Positions 25,901 through 32,533 of a stretch of 64,000 nt of DNA are shown in pieces; the first letter of the stretch is position 1, and every line of letters begins with the position of its first letter. The translations under genes were made by a program, and so were the position numbers. Below the pieces are notes generated by a model. That model was not told where the DNA came from and ran no database searches. It saw only the letters and a list, made by a program, of their open reading frames with translations. Source of the DNA: Pokkaliibacter sp046614695 (lineage in GTDB: Bacteria > Pseudomonadota > Gammaproteobacteria > Pseudomonadales > Balneatricaceae); contig NZ_JBKKHQ010000014.1 in assembly GCF_046614695.1 (NCBI RefSeq), forward strand, positions 124,001-188,000, written 5' to 3'.

Positions 25901-28782
25901 GGCGCTCGCCATTCGCGGTTTTCGTCCAGTTCCCAGTGATTGTCACCCACCTGAATATGGAAAGACGACAGATCCCGGGAGGCAAAGAACACCTTGCCTG
26001 CATTTTCAGGGTCGCTTGCTCCGTCGGGAAGGGCTATTGGGCTCCATGAGTCACTGCGTCGATAGCTATCCCGGTTCCATGTGCTCTCAGGCAAGCTGTA
26101 GAGTTCGTTTTTTTCGGTCAGGCAGATCAGGTTGCGTTTTGAGTCAAGGTACAGGGACTTAGGCTTGTCATCCGTGGGAAAGTTATTCATGGCAAGCGTG
26201 TAGGGCGGGTTTTTTTCCGCATGGGTGCTGGCGTTATGCCGCCGCACAGTAATATTGCCATCCTGATCAAGAGCCGCGTAGTTCTCATCATTAATGATGG
26301 CTGCAGAGACAAAGTTGTCCGATGCATTGGTGCCCACCAGCATGCCACCAATAGTGGGCGTGTTCCGTTGTACGCCTGTGGCGAAAAATGAGTTACCCAT
26401 GGGCATCTGGCTGGATTTCTCGGGGAAGTTCAGTTTCTTGATCTTTCCACCGCTGATGGCATAAAAGGCGCCATGGGAGCTTCGGGTAACGCTACTGACG
26501 TCGACGTCAGGGATTTTCTCCCAGCGACCACTGAGCGCATCCCGATACTCAAGCCGATTACTTTGAACGCGAGCAGCACCAAAGCGCTCAATATAAACGT
26601 GGTCTGAGAGTTCGTTTTTAGCGCTTAGTCCATTCTCATTGGTGATGCGGCGTCTATCGCCCATGTTCCAGCCAGAGTTGAAGTTGATGCCTTTTTTATC
26701 TTGGATGGCCGGGCAGCAATGGGTATAGCCGCTATCACCAAGCACCAGTGCATGTAAGTTGCCGGTACTGTCAGCAAAAAATTTCTTGAAGGCATGTTGG
26801 TCGCCCAGCTCATTGAGCTTGGTTTCCACATGGGTGAATTTATTGTTGGTCGTGTTAGTGGTATCGAGTTTAAACAGCTCACCAAGGGTGTCCGCCAGCA
26901 GCAGCTCGCCATCCTGAAAGGCCAGTTGGGCGGGTAAGCCCGGCGTGATATATCCGCTGGCTTTATTGTTGTCTTGCTGGCCAGGCTTTCTCAGAAAGGT
27001 GCCTTCGTACTCTTCCAGTTGAATAGGGATCTGCTTCTCGGTGGGAGTGAAGTCGCGTTCATTACTGTTCCAGCGATGCTGGATGATATTGGCCTGATAA
27101 CCACCCTCAGGATTCTTGCTCAGTACGGCAAGATCGATGTTTCCATTCTCGTCGTTTTCCCCTGTTCTATTACCCATATCCAGGGTTTTGGCGTGGCTGA
27201 AAAAGGACGACAGAATAGGGCGGTCTGACTCATAGAGCTTTTTGGGCGAATCGCTTGAGAATGTTAAATCGTAAAGTGCAAAACGGTTATTGTCCGGATC
27301 GCTCATGGTGGCAATGACTTTGCCAGAGCTGAAAGTGAGGTCATGCCACTTCGCGGTTTCTGAGGCCTGAATCGTTGCAATGCGTGAGGGGTGAAGAATG
27401 GGGCGCCATCCTCCCTTTTTGTCATGGCTGTGATCGTAAATGAGTGGCTCGCTGTGATCGGTTCTGAATGTCTGGCCATTGCTATCAGTAAAGATGCTCA
27501 TCGCATGACCAACAATATGACTATCTGGTTCCGGCAGAGGGGTTGCCTTGGTAAGTTGCGATGTCGGGTGACTTGAGCGCATGGCGATAATGCCAAACTC
27601 ATCTTTATTGATTAACAGTGAAGTTCCGTTGGCGTCGACGGCATGGGCGCGGTAGCGTCCTTTCGGGTTGGTGTCGTCTTGCTCGTTGATAAGCTCGTTG
27701 AACGTCGTGAACTCACGTCCTGCCAGAAACAGTTTCAGAAAGGCTGCTGTGCTTTTTGACGAGGTTTCTTCGAAGCCGAGTTTACCATTGGATAACTTGA
27801 GTTCGATGCGATCGCCCTTGAAATCAAGTTGGTCGTAGCCTTCGACCTTGGGCGGGTTTTTCCGTGACTCTTTCGCCGCTTTTTTATCCGCTTTTAAAAC
27901 TGCTTTTTCTTCCGGGCTGAGCTTTTTGAGCTTTCTGGACTCGGTGCCATCGGCATGATGACTGACCCAATGGCTCGCACGAGCCAGCGGGTTTCTGCTT
28001 TTGCCAGGGTCTCTGCCCGGTACGGTTTCTGACGTGTCAGATGTGAGTACGCGGCGTAGCTCTGGTGTCTGTGGGTGCGCATCCCGTCTGTTTTCGGCCA
28101 GTGCCAGGCCCGCTTCTCTGTCTTCATCGCGGCGTAGGCCATGCTCGCCAGTTAGGTTATTGACGGAGCTTTCCGAGGCAATATCACTGGGGACAGGGCT
28201 GCTTTTCGGCGTTGGGCTGAGATTCAGGCCCGCCAGAGCATCAGTGCCCGCAATTTCATCCAGTAAGAAATGCTCGTTCTCACTCTCGCCGGTAAAGGGA
28301 ACATAGTCCGCTAACAGACCCTCGCTGATTGAGGGGGTAGCCTCGCGTTTATTGAGTCCGGGCGCTAAACCTATGCGGGAGTTGCCGCCTGGTGTTGCCG
28401 CTCTGTACTCGGCGCTGGAGTTTGAAGAGCGCTCAGGCGAAGGTGCAGCCGGAGTTCTGTTTGAAGGCTGGTTGGTGGCGCTGCGAAGAAAAGCGTTGCT
28501 GGCTTTTCGATTCGAGGGTCTGAACTTCTCTTTACTATGCTTGAGAAAGTCCCGAATGCTGCATGTCTTGTTTTTATGTTGCTGATCAGCAGGGCCTGAC
28601 TGGCTTACCTGTGGGGTTGCGTTGGGGTAGTCATTATTTGCCAGGGCTACCGCTGGATTATGCATTGGTGCTGAGGCAGGAGTGTTCCTCTGCTGTAGGC
28701 CATCGCCAGTATTTTCTCTTCTCTGAGTTGCCTCAGTGTGATGAGTGCGATGAAAGCGTAAGCCAAGGTTGTGTAGAGTCAC
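22972..28782 (-). CDS. Divergent AvrE/DspE-family type III effector-like giant protein (paralogue D)
   Basis: A 1936-residue protein with the same layout as paralogues A-C but far less similarity. Shared landmarks: PQVSQ near residue 55, NPLARASHWVSHHADG near 264, propeller segments such as HCCPA near 687 and YIERFGAARVQSNRLEYRDAL, LRFPQHF near 1052 replacing LRAHYF, and a C-terminal part with QTKFSVVDKNTNRL and DPGCRRLKEIRVV. The DHGVAMTSRSALDA block of A-C is not recognisable; TLTMKAHFDADN takes its place. A Lys/Glu-rich stretch follows the NPL block, and an insertion rich in Glu (about residues 1265-1285) is unique to it. The start is GTG 28782, eight bases after AAAAGG. The AvrE assignment rests partly on its alignment with A-C, hence the lower confidence. 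Confidence 0.8.
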   Translation of the reverse strand: MTLHNLGLRFHRTHHTEATQRRENTGDGLQQRNTPASAPMHNPAVALANNDYPNATPQVSQSGPADQQHKNKTCSIRDFLKHSKEKFRPSNRKASNAFLRSATNQPSNRTPAAPSPERSSNSSAEYRAATPGGNSRIGLAPGLNKREATPSISEGLLADYVPFTGESENEHFLLDEIAGTDALAGLNLSPTPKSSPVPSDIASESSVNNLTGEHGLRRDEDREAGLALAENRRDAHPQTPELRRVLTSDTSETVPGRDPGKSRNPLARASHWVSHHADGTESRKLKKLSPEEKAVLKADKKAAKESRKNPPKVEGYDQLDFKGDRIELKLSNGKLGFEETSSKSTAAFLKLFLAGREFTTFNELINEQDDTNPKGRYRAHAVDANGTSLLINKDEFGIIAMRSSHPTSQLTKATPLPEPDSHIVGHAMSIFTDSNGQTFRTDHSEPLIYDHSHDKKGGWRPILHPSRIATIQASETAKWHDLTFSSGKVIATMSDPDNNRFALYDLTFSSDSPKKLYESDRPILSSFFSHAKTLDMGNRTGENDENGNIDLAVLSKNPEGGYQANIIQHRWNSNERDFTPTEKQIPIQLEEYEGTFLRKPGQQDNNKASGYITPGLPAQLAFQDGELLLADTLGELFKLDTTNTTNNKFTHVETKLNELGDQHAFKKFFADSTGNLHALVLGDSGYTHCCPAIQDKKGINFNSGWNMGDRRRITNENGLSAKNELSDHVYIERFGAARVQSNRLEYRDALSGRWEKIPDVDVSSVTRSSHGAFYAISGGKIKKLNFPEKSSQMPMGNSFFATGVQRNTPTIGGMLVGTNASDNFVSAAIINDENYAALDQDGNITVRRHNASTHAEKNPPYTLAMNNFPTDDKPKSLYLDSKRNLICLTEKNELYSLPESTWNRDSYRRSDSWSPIALPDGASDPENAGKVFFASRDLSSFHIQVGDNHWELDENREWRAPSSEGSQPASTGEAQGDPEGALQPSNAATGTHASTPLTLDAKSNNAFETHFTDVRDKSLSHRFGSKYFNTIVTKIGLSDNQWDRKPHSNQLSRMQENLRFPQHFNSGIKAIAARHHGEKDLKDTVYAKSRREMEQFHTNVHAAKELEPYNFNDRTLACMAAASQLPPEQKQARERLVTKLVEMANRLDNDNRRLLMNMAGDSGYIDKEGNLKRQKQESWHTRRNHAKGHDLVDELRDLFKHHGIDSKGSTAWHFLERLKRHQLTLGHSVDEIGLGRTRDTKDRSALAKAALMENMNNFTRIADLLKALENPEVDAEAIPAAEEEGEARPSLADIAQNLFSDIEGSRLNQLSRFGIASFKQAENTCHNINKLQKYLRDEGSQLTLTMKAHFDADNTVALKEKLQASILALPEDHSTSFTINRDGGVNVGFGLPTPDFINPLLGVNGGMSRGISFERDGGKIIVQIHGHATQSLTSGFVIGKDLLGYLEDQNDALQGNVNGAMTSLKLRASMATTGTATSSNRATFRMTVDEDKIPELLNKLMGETEPEPFGILDMGDDIASGKGRLLSAALDTSGRLGLRAGIGPELTGNSVEARFDAGLGIQVDGPITSRTEDKLRSEGGVRRTQTNQNQLLRRVEVSASVEGQAAFGAGLKKEEKGSSSIASFPNLTALGISTVLDLSKTETAALHYQLPETISYDAFANMLNTLKSVFSDKASIERIEEGAHKTKESFKVQPQTEGELTTKRLDYLLSTFEKYQHSGTPAQKNVMLQLNNLYNLSLASDNKGFLLGQTKFSVVDKNTNRLNHKKFVEQICKSAGLDSTTLQGRRDIDTLYDPRLQQLLNGIKYKDDAAVIMNYELKPKVKADIDRMLASGKHAIHDKEIIAMLKDPGCRRLKEIRVVTGAHIDEKFRLGLVVAGGTFTRSNQTSVDTRITLDYLTPLDMLPNQYNLGGRVAIDQPDLKAAAKDLSERRNFRVQD

Positions 28783-28912
28783 CTCAAGATCCTTTTGTTG
28801 TTGTTATATACAGCCAATTCTATAACGGTTGCTATGTTTTCTGTTTCTTAAATGCGGTTTACTGTTACATAGATCGGCATTTGAATAGCCTATGTCAAAC
28901 TGTTATTTGCTT

Positions 28913-28940
28913 TATGTGTCCATAATGCTGTCACGGTTCA
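28913..28940 (-). promoter_or_regulatory. Putative hrp box (HrpL-type promoter) of paralogue D
   Basis: On the minus strand: TGAACC, 15 bases, ACACATA. Against GGAACC-N15/16-CCACNNA it differs at the first base of each half only. It ends 130 bases before the GTG start. The 15-base spacing equals that of the A and C boxes. Confidence 0.62.
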
Positions 28941-29023
28941 GCTTTGTTTCGCAAAATTTATTGTGCTGACGTGTATAGACAAGTTGGCAGCGGCCGGAGA
29001 CTTGGGCGGGGTGAATTGCAGGC

Positions 29024-29052
29024 AAAAGAAAAGGGCGCTCTGAGCGCCCTTT
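29024..29052 (-). terminator. Rho-independent terminator of zapG
   Basis: Stem AAAGGGCGC (29030-29038) with GCGCCCTTT (29044-29052), five-base loop, followed on the minus strand by TTTTCTTTT. It starts 20 bases after the stop codon of the minus-strand gene ending at 29073. Confidence 0.88.
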
Positions 29053-29072
29053 CTGGTAAAGCAAAACTAAAA

Positions 29073-29540
29073 TTATTTGGCAGTCGCTGCCGCTTTCTCC
29101 TGTGCGGCGCGTAAACCGTAACCTTCTGAAAGTGTTCCCTGTTCAGTGGGTGAGGTTTTGGGAACATAGTCACGAGGTTGGGTCGGTTCGTACTTTTCTT
29201 CAGCGGCCGGTTTGTCGTCCGCTGTAAGCTTTGGCTCTGCCAAAGGACTAATGGCGGTGGAGGCATCCCCCAGCTTCTGGTTGGCATCACCCAGATGCGC
29301 ATGCAGTGCGCGATAGGTGGATGTGAGGTTGTTTACCAGCTCGGCAGTAGTATCCAGATGACGCTGAACGTCTGCCTTGTAGGTCACCAGCTCCTGTTGG
29401 GGAGCGGGAGAACTGAAATCAGAATAGTCCTGAGTGTTGTCGGAATCTTCGCTGTTATTTCGGGGAATCATTCGGCCAATGATTAAGCCGACAATGAAAG
29501 CCACAGCAGCCACAATAATGAGCAGAGCGATCTGTTCCAC
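29073..29540 (-). CDS. zapG: ZapG/YhcB-family (DUF1043) inner-membrane protein
   Basis: A 155-residue protein with one N-terminal membrane helix (about 4-23, LLIIVAAVAFIVGLIIGRMI), a coiled-coil-prone segment (about 50-95) containing the family stretch YKADVQRHLDTTAELVNNLT, and a low-complexity Pro/Glu/Ala tail. E. coli YhcB/ZapG is an inner-membrane factor that links envelope synthesis and division; that role is carried over from the family. The start is GTG 29540 with AGGAG six bases upstream. It is divergent from zapE, the same neighbour arrangement as yhcB and yhcM (zapE) in E. coli. Confidence 0.88.
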   Translation of the reverse strand: MEQIALLIIVAAVAFIVGLIIGRMIPRNNSEDSDNTQDYSDFSSPAPQQELVTYKADVQRHLDTTAELVNNLTSTYRALHAHLGDANQKLGDASTAISPLAEPKLTADDKPAAEEKYEPTQPRDYVPKTSPTEQGTLSEGYGLRAAQEKAAATAK

Positions 29541-29736
29541 GTTTTACTCCTAAAAAACCAACTGTCCTTGACCCCTATGATAGGGGAAGCCCTGCGGGGC
29601 TCCAAGCCGAACACTACCTTTATGCTGCTATCAACGCTACTTAAAGTGGCAGATGCAACAGTGCAATGATTGCGCTAAACCGTCAGGGTGCTAAAGTATC
29701 CGCCTTTCTTCTCCCCGTGTTATGCGACGCTGACCT

Positions 29737-30840
29737 ATGACCCCTCTGGAGCGATACAAGCAGGATCTTCAACGCGAAGATTTCCAATATGATGCTGCGC
29801 AAGAAATGGCTGTAAAGCATCTTCAACGTGTCTTTGATGAGTTGATTGCTCACAAGGAAACTTCCTCTGGAGGTTTGCTCAAACGCCTGTTTGGCGGTGG
29901 GGCAACGAATAAAGAGCCTGTGAAAGGTTTGTATTTCTGGGGTGGGGTCGGTCGCGGCAAGACCTATCTCATGGATACCTTTTATGAGTGTCTGCCCTTT
30001 GCCGAGAAAAAGCGTCTGCATTTTCACCGTTTTATGCAGCGCGTACATCAGGATCTCAAAGCGCTGGCGGGGACCGCGAATCCCTTGGTCAAAATCGGCG
30101 AAAAATATGCGGCTGAAGCACGCGTGCTTTGTTTCGATGAGTTCTTCGTCACGGATATTACCGATGCGATGATTCTCGGCGGTTTGCTTGAACAGCTGTT
30201 CTCGCGTGGGGTGACGCTGGTCACGACCTCCAATATTGTGCCTGATGGCCTGTATAAGGATGGCCTGCAGCGTGCGCGCTTCCTGCCTGCGATTGCGCTT
30301 CTGAACAAACATACTGAAGTGGTTAATGTGGATAGCGGTGTGGATTATCGCTTGCGTGCTCTTGAACAGGCAGAGCTCTATCACAGCCCGCTTGATGAAG
30401 ACGCTGAGCAAAGCCTGCATTCGAGTTTCTGCTCATTGCTGCGTGATGCTTCGAAGCTGGAAGAAAATGCTTCCATTGAAATTAACCAGCGTAATCTGAC
30501 TGCTCGTAAGGTTTGTGACGATATCGTCTGGTTTGAGTTTGATGAGTTGTGTGATGGCCCGCGTAGCCAGAATGACTACATTGAACTGGCTCGCGAGTTT
30601 CACGCCATTATCCTTTCCAATGTGCCTGTCTTGGGTAACGGAAAGGATGATCAGGCGCGCCGCTTCATTAACCTTGTTGATGAATTCTACGACAGTGGCG
30701 TCAAGTTGATCATTTCTGCGGCGAAGCCGCTGGATGAACTCTATGCCGGTGGGCGCTTAAGCTTTGAGTTTGAGCGTACCACCAGCCGATTGCTTGAAAT
30801 GCAGTCAAAAGAATATCTGGCACGCGAACATCGGACTTAA
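29737..30840 (+). CDS. zapE: Cell division ATPase ZapE
   Basis: An AFG1-like AAA-type ATPase of 367 residues. E. coli ZapE associates with the Z ring late in division and destabilises FtsZ bundles in vitro. Walker A is at 69-76 (GGVGRGKT), Walker B at 132-136 (CFDEF), followed by VTDITDAMIL and the sensor-like TSNIVPDGLYKDGLQR stretch. The C-terminal FINLVDEFYD segment is also typical. No strong ribosome site precedes ATG 29737. The gene is followed by rplM, whose promoter overlaps the zapE stop codon. Confidence 0.95.
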   Translation: MTPLERYKQDLQREDFQYDAAQEMAVKHLQRVFDELIAHKETSSGGLLKRLFGGGATNKEPVKGLYFWGGVGRGKTYLMDTFYECLPFAEKKRLHFHRFMQRVHQDLKALAGTANPLVKIGEKYAAEARVLCFDEFFVTDITDAMILGGLLEQLFSRGVTLVTTSNIVPDGLYKDGLQRARFLPAIALLNKHTEVVNVDSGVDYRLRALEQAELYHSPLDEDAEQSLHSSFCSLLRDASKLEENASIEINQRNLTARKVCDDIVWFEFDELCDGPRSQNDYIELAREFHAIILSNVPVLGNGKDDQARRFINLVDEFYDSGVKLIISAAKPLDELYAGGRLSFEFERTTSRLLEMQSKEYLAREHRT

Positions 30841-30865
30841 CATCTGCTTCGAGACTCGCTATAAT
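30837..30865 (+). promoter_or_regulatory. Sigma-70 promoter of rplM-rpsI
   Basis: TTAACA (30837-30842), a 17-base spacer and a perfect TATAAT (30860-30865). The -35 element overlaps the TAA stop codon of zapE. Transcription from about 30872 would give a leader of roughly 108 bases before rplM. Confidence 0.78.
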
Positions 30866-30979
30866 GCCGCGCCTGCCGAAGTTCTGTTGTCTCGGTAGCG
30901 TTTTTTAAACGTTAGTCCTATGGGCTAACCAATAAAAATAGGTAGCACGTAAAAGTGCATCGTTGTTAGGACGAAATCA

Positions 30980-31408
30980 ATGAAAACCCTGAGCGCCAAG
31001 CCTCATGCCGTTAAGCATGACTGGTTCGTGGTAAACGCCGAAGGTAAAACCCTGGGTCGTTTGGCCACTGAAATTGCTCGCCGCCTGCGCGGTAAGCACA
31101 AAACTGAATATACTCCTCACGTTGACACCGGTGACTACATCGTTGTTGTTAACGCTGAAAAGGTTCACGTAACTGGTGCGAAAGGTACTGACAAAATGTA
31201 CCACCGTCACACTGGTTACCCAGGTGGCCTGAAGTCCCTGAGCTTCAACCAGCTGATCGACCACGCTCCTGAGCGTGTTATCGAGCTGGCTGTACGCGGC
31301 ATGCTGCCAAAAGGCCCACTGGGTCGCGCCATGCATTCCAAGCTGAAAGTGTACGCTGGTGCCGAGCATCCGCACACTGCCCAGCAGCCTAAAGAACTGA
31401 ACATCTAA
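30980..31408 (+). CDS. rplM: 50S ribosomal protein L13
   Basis: Large-subunit ribosomal protein of 142 residues, the standard bacterial length. Visible features: start MKTLSAKP, the HDWFVVNAEGKTLGRLATE segment, and the family signature around AVRGMLPKGPLGRAM near 110. Codon choice is the biased type of highly expressed genes. It is followed after 13 bases by rpsI; the pair is a conserved two-gene operon in bacteria. A 140-base gap after zapE carries its promoter. Confidence 0.98.
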   Translation: MKTLSAKPHAVKHDWFVVNAEGKTLGRLATEIARRLRGKHKTEYTPHVDTGDYIVVVNAEKVHVTGAKGTDKMYHRHTGYPGGLKSLSFNQLIDHAPERVIELAVRGMLPKGPLGRAMHSKLKVYAGAEHPHTAQQPKELNI

Positions 31409-31421
31409 GGGGACGTAGACC

Positions 31422-31814
31422 ATGTCAGTGACTCAATACTACGGTACCGGTCGCCGCAAGACCTCTACTGCCCGTGTTTTCCTGAAGGCAGGTTCTGGCA
31501 AAATCATCATCAACAAGCGTAGCCTCGAAGAATATTTCGGTCGCGAAACTGCTCGTATGGTGGTTCGTCAGCCTCTGGAACTGGCAGAAGCAACCGATAA
31601 ATTCGACGTTGTCATCACTGTTGCCGGTGGTGGTAACTCTGGTCAGGCTGGTGCGATCCGTCACGGTATCACTCGCGCTCTGATCCAGTTCAGCGAAGAA
31701 CTGCGTTCTCCGCTGCGTAAAGCTGGCTACGTTACTCGCGACGCTCGTGAAGTTGAACGTAAGAAAGTCGGTCTGCGTAAAGCACGTAAGCGTCCTCAGT
31801 ACTCCAAGCGTTAA
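31422..31814 (+). CDS. rpsI: 30S ribosomal protein S9
   Basis: Small-subunit ribosomal protein of 130 residues. The N-terminal YYGTGRRKTSTARVFL, the GGGNSGQAGAIRHGITRAL signature and the basic tail ending in QYSKR, which reaches into the P site of the ribosome, are all present. Ribosome site AGGGGA lies about a dozen bases before ATG 31422. It is the second gene of the rplM-rpsI operon and ends at a strong terminator. Confidence 0.98.
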   Translation: MSVTQYYGTGRRKTSTARVFLKAGSGKIIINKRSLEEYFGRETARMVVRQPLELAEATDKFDVVITVAGGGNSGQAGAIRHGITRALIQFSEELRSPLRKAGYVTRDAREVERKKVGLRKARKRPQYSKR

Positions 31815-31836
31815 TCGCAAGAGTCTCTGGATTCGC

Positions 31837-31876
31837 AAAAACCCCATGGAGTATTCTCCGTGGGGTTTTTGTTTTT
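31837..31876 (+). terminator. Rho-independent terminator of rplM-rpsI
   Basis: Outer stem AAAAACCCCA (31837-31846) with TGGGGTTTTT (31861-31870), extended by TGGAG/CTCCG, then GTTTTT. It lies 22 bases after the rpsI stop. Confidence 0.92.
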
Positions 31877-31924
31877 ATGGCGTTTACTTCGGGATTTTAT
31901 ATTTCGGGTAGGTAAGGAGGGGTA

Positions 31925-32533
31925 GTGAAGGAAGAGGCTGGATTGCCCAATCCCCGTCGTCGCTTTTTGCTGGGTTCAACACTGGTGCTCGGTGCGGCAG
32001 CTGTCGTGGGCGCTGCTGTTCCGCTGGTGTGTGCCTTGCGTCCCGTCAAAGGTGTGGCTGAGACGAAGCCTATCGTTATCGATCTGAGTAAGCTTGAGTC
32101 AGGTCAGCAGTTGGTTGTTAACTGGGCGGACTCGCCTGTGTGGGTTATTCGACGAACCGCATCCATGCTGGCTGAGCAAGAAAAGCTCACCTCCTTTCTC
32201 GCTGATCCCTGGTCTGCAAACTCCACTCAGCCTGCTTATATTCCAGCGTCCGCAGCTCGCTCTGTGCGTGATGATGTAGTGGTTGTTTCCGGCGTCTGTA
32301 CGCACCTGGGTTGTCTTCCCCGTTTTCAGGCGCTAGCACAGCCTCTGCCTCCGTCAGTAGGCGCAGGGCAGTGGTGTGGTGGTTTTATCTGTCCTTGTCA
32401 TGGTTCTTTATTTGACTTCTCTGGCCGGGTTTATCGGGATATGCCAGCACCTACCAATTTGGTTGTGCCTCCTTATTTTTTCAGGGGGCACGATCAGTTG
32501 GTGATTGGGCGCTCTGGTGAGGGTGTTGCATGA
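31925..32533 (+). CDS. petA: Cytochrome bc1 complex Rieske iron-sulfur subunit
   Basis: A 202-residue subunit of ubiquinol:cytochrome c oxidoreductase, carrying the 2Fe-2S cluster on the periplasmic side. The N-terminus has the twin-arginine-type sequence PRRRFLLG followed by one membrane helix (about 14-38). Cluster ligands are in box I C125-T-H127-L-G-C130 and box II C156-P-C158-H159-G-S; C130 and C158 form the usual disulfide. The start is GTG 31925 with AAGGAGG a few bases upstream. The stop overlaps the petB start by four bases. First gene of petABC, which follows rplM-rpsI as in Pseudomonas. Confidence 0.96.
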   Translation: MKEEAGLPNPRRRFLLGSTLVLGAAAVVGAAVPLVCALRPVKGVAETKPIVIDLSKLESGQQLVVNWADSPVWVIRRTASMLAEQEKLTSFLADPWSANSTQPAYIPASAARSVRDDVVVVSGVCTHLGCLPRFQALAQPLPPSVGAGQWCGGFICPCHGSLFDFSGRVYRDMPAPTNLVVPPYFFRGHDQLVIGRSGEGVA

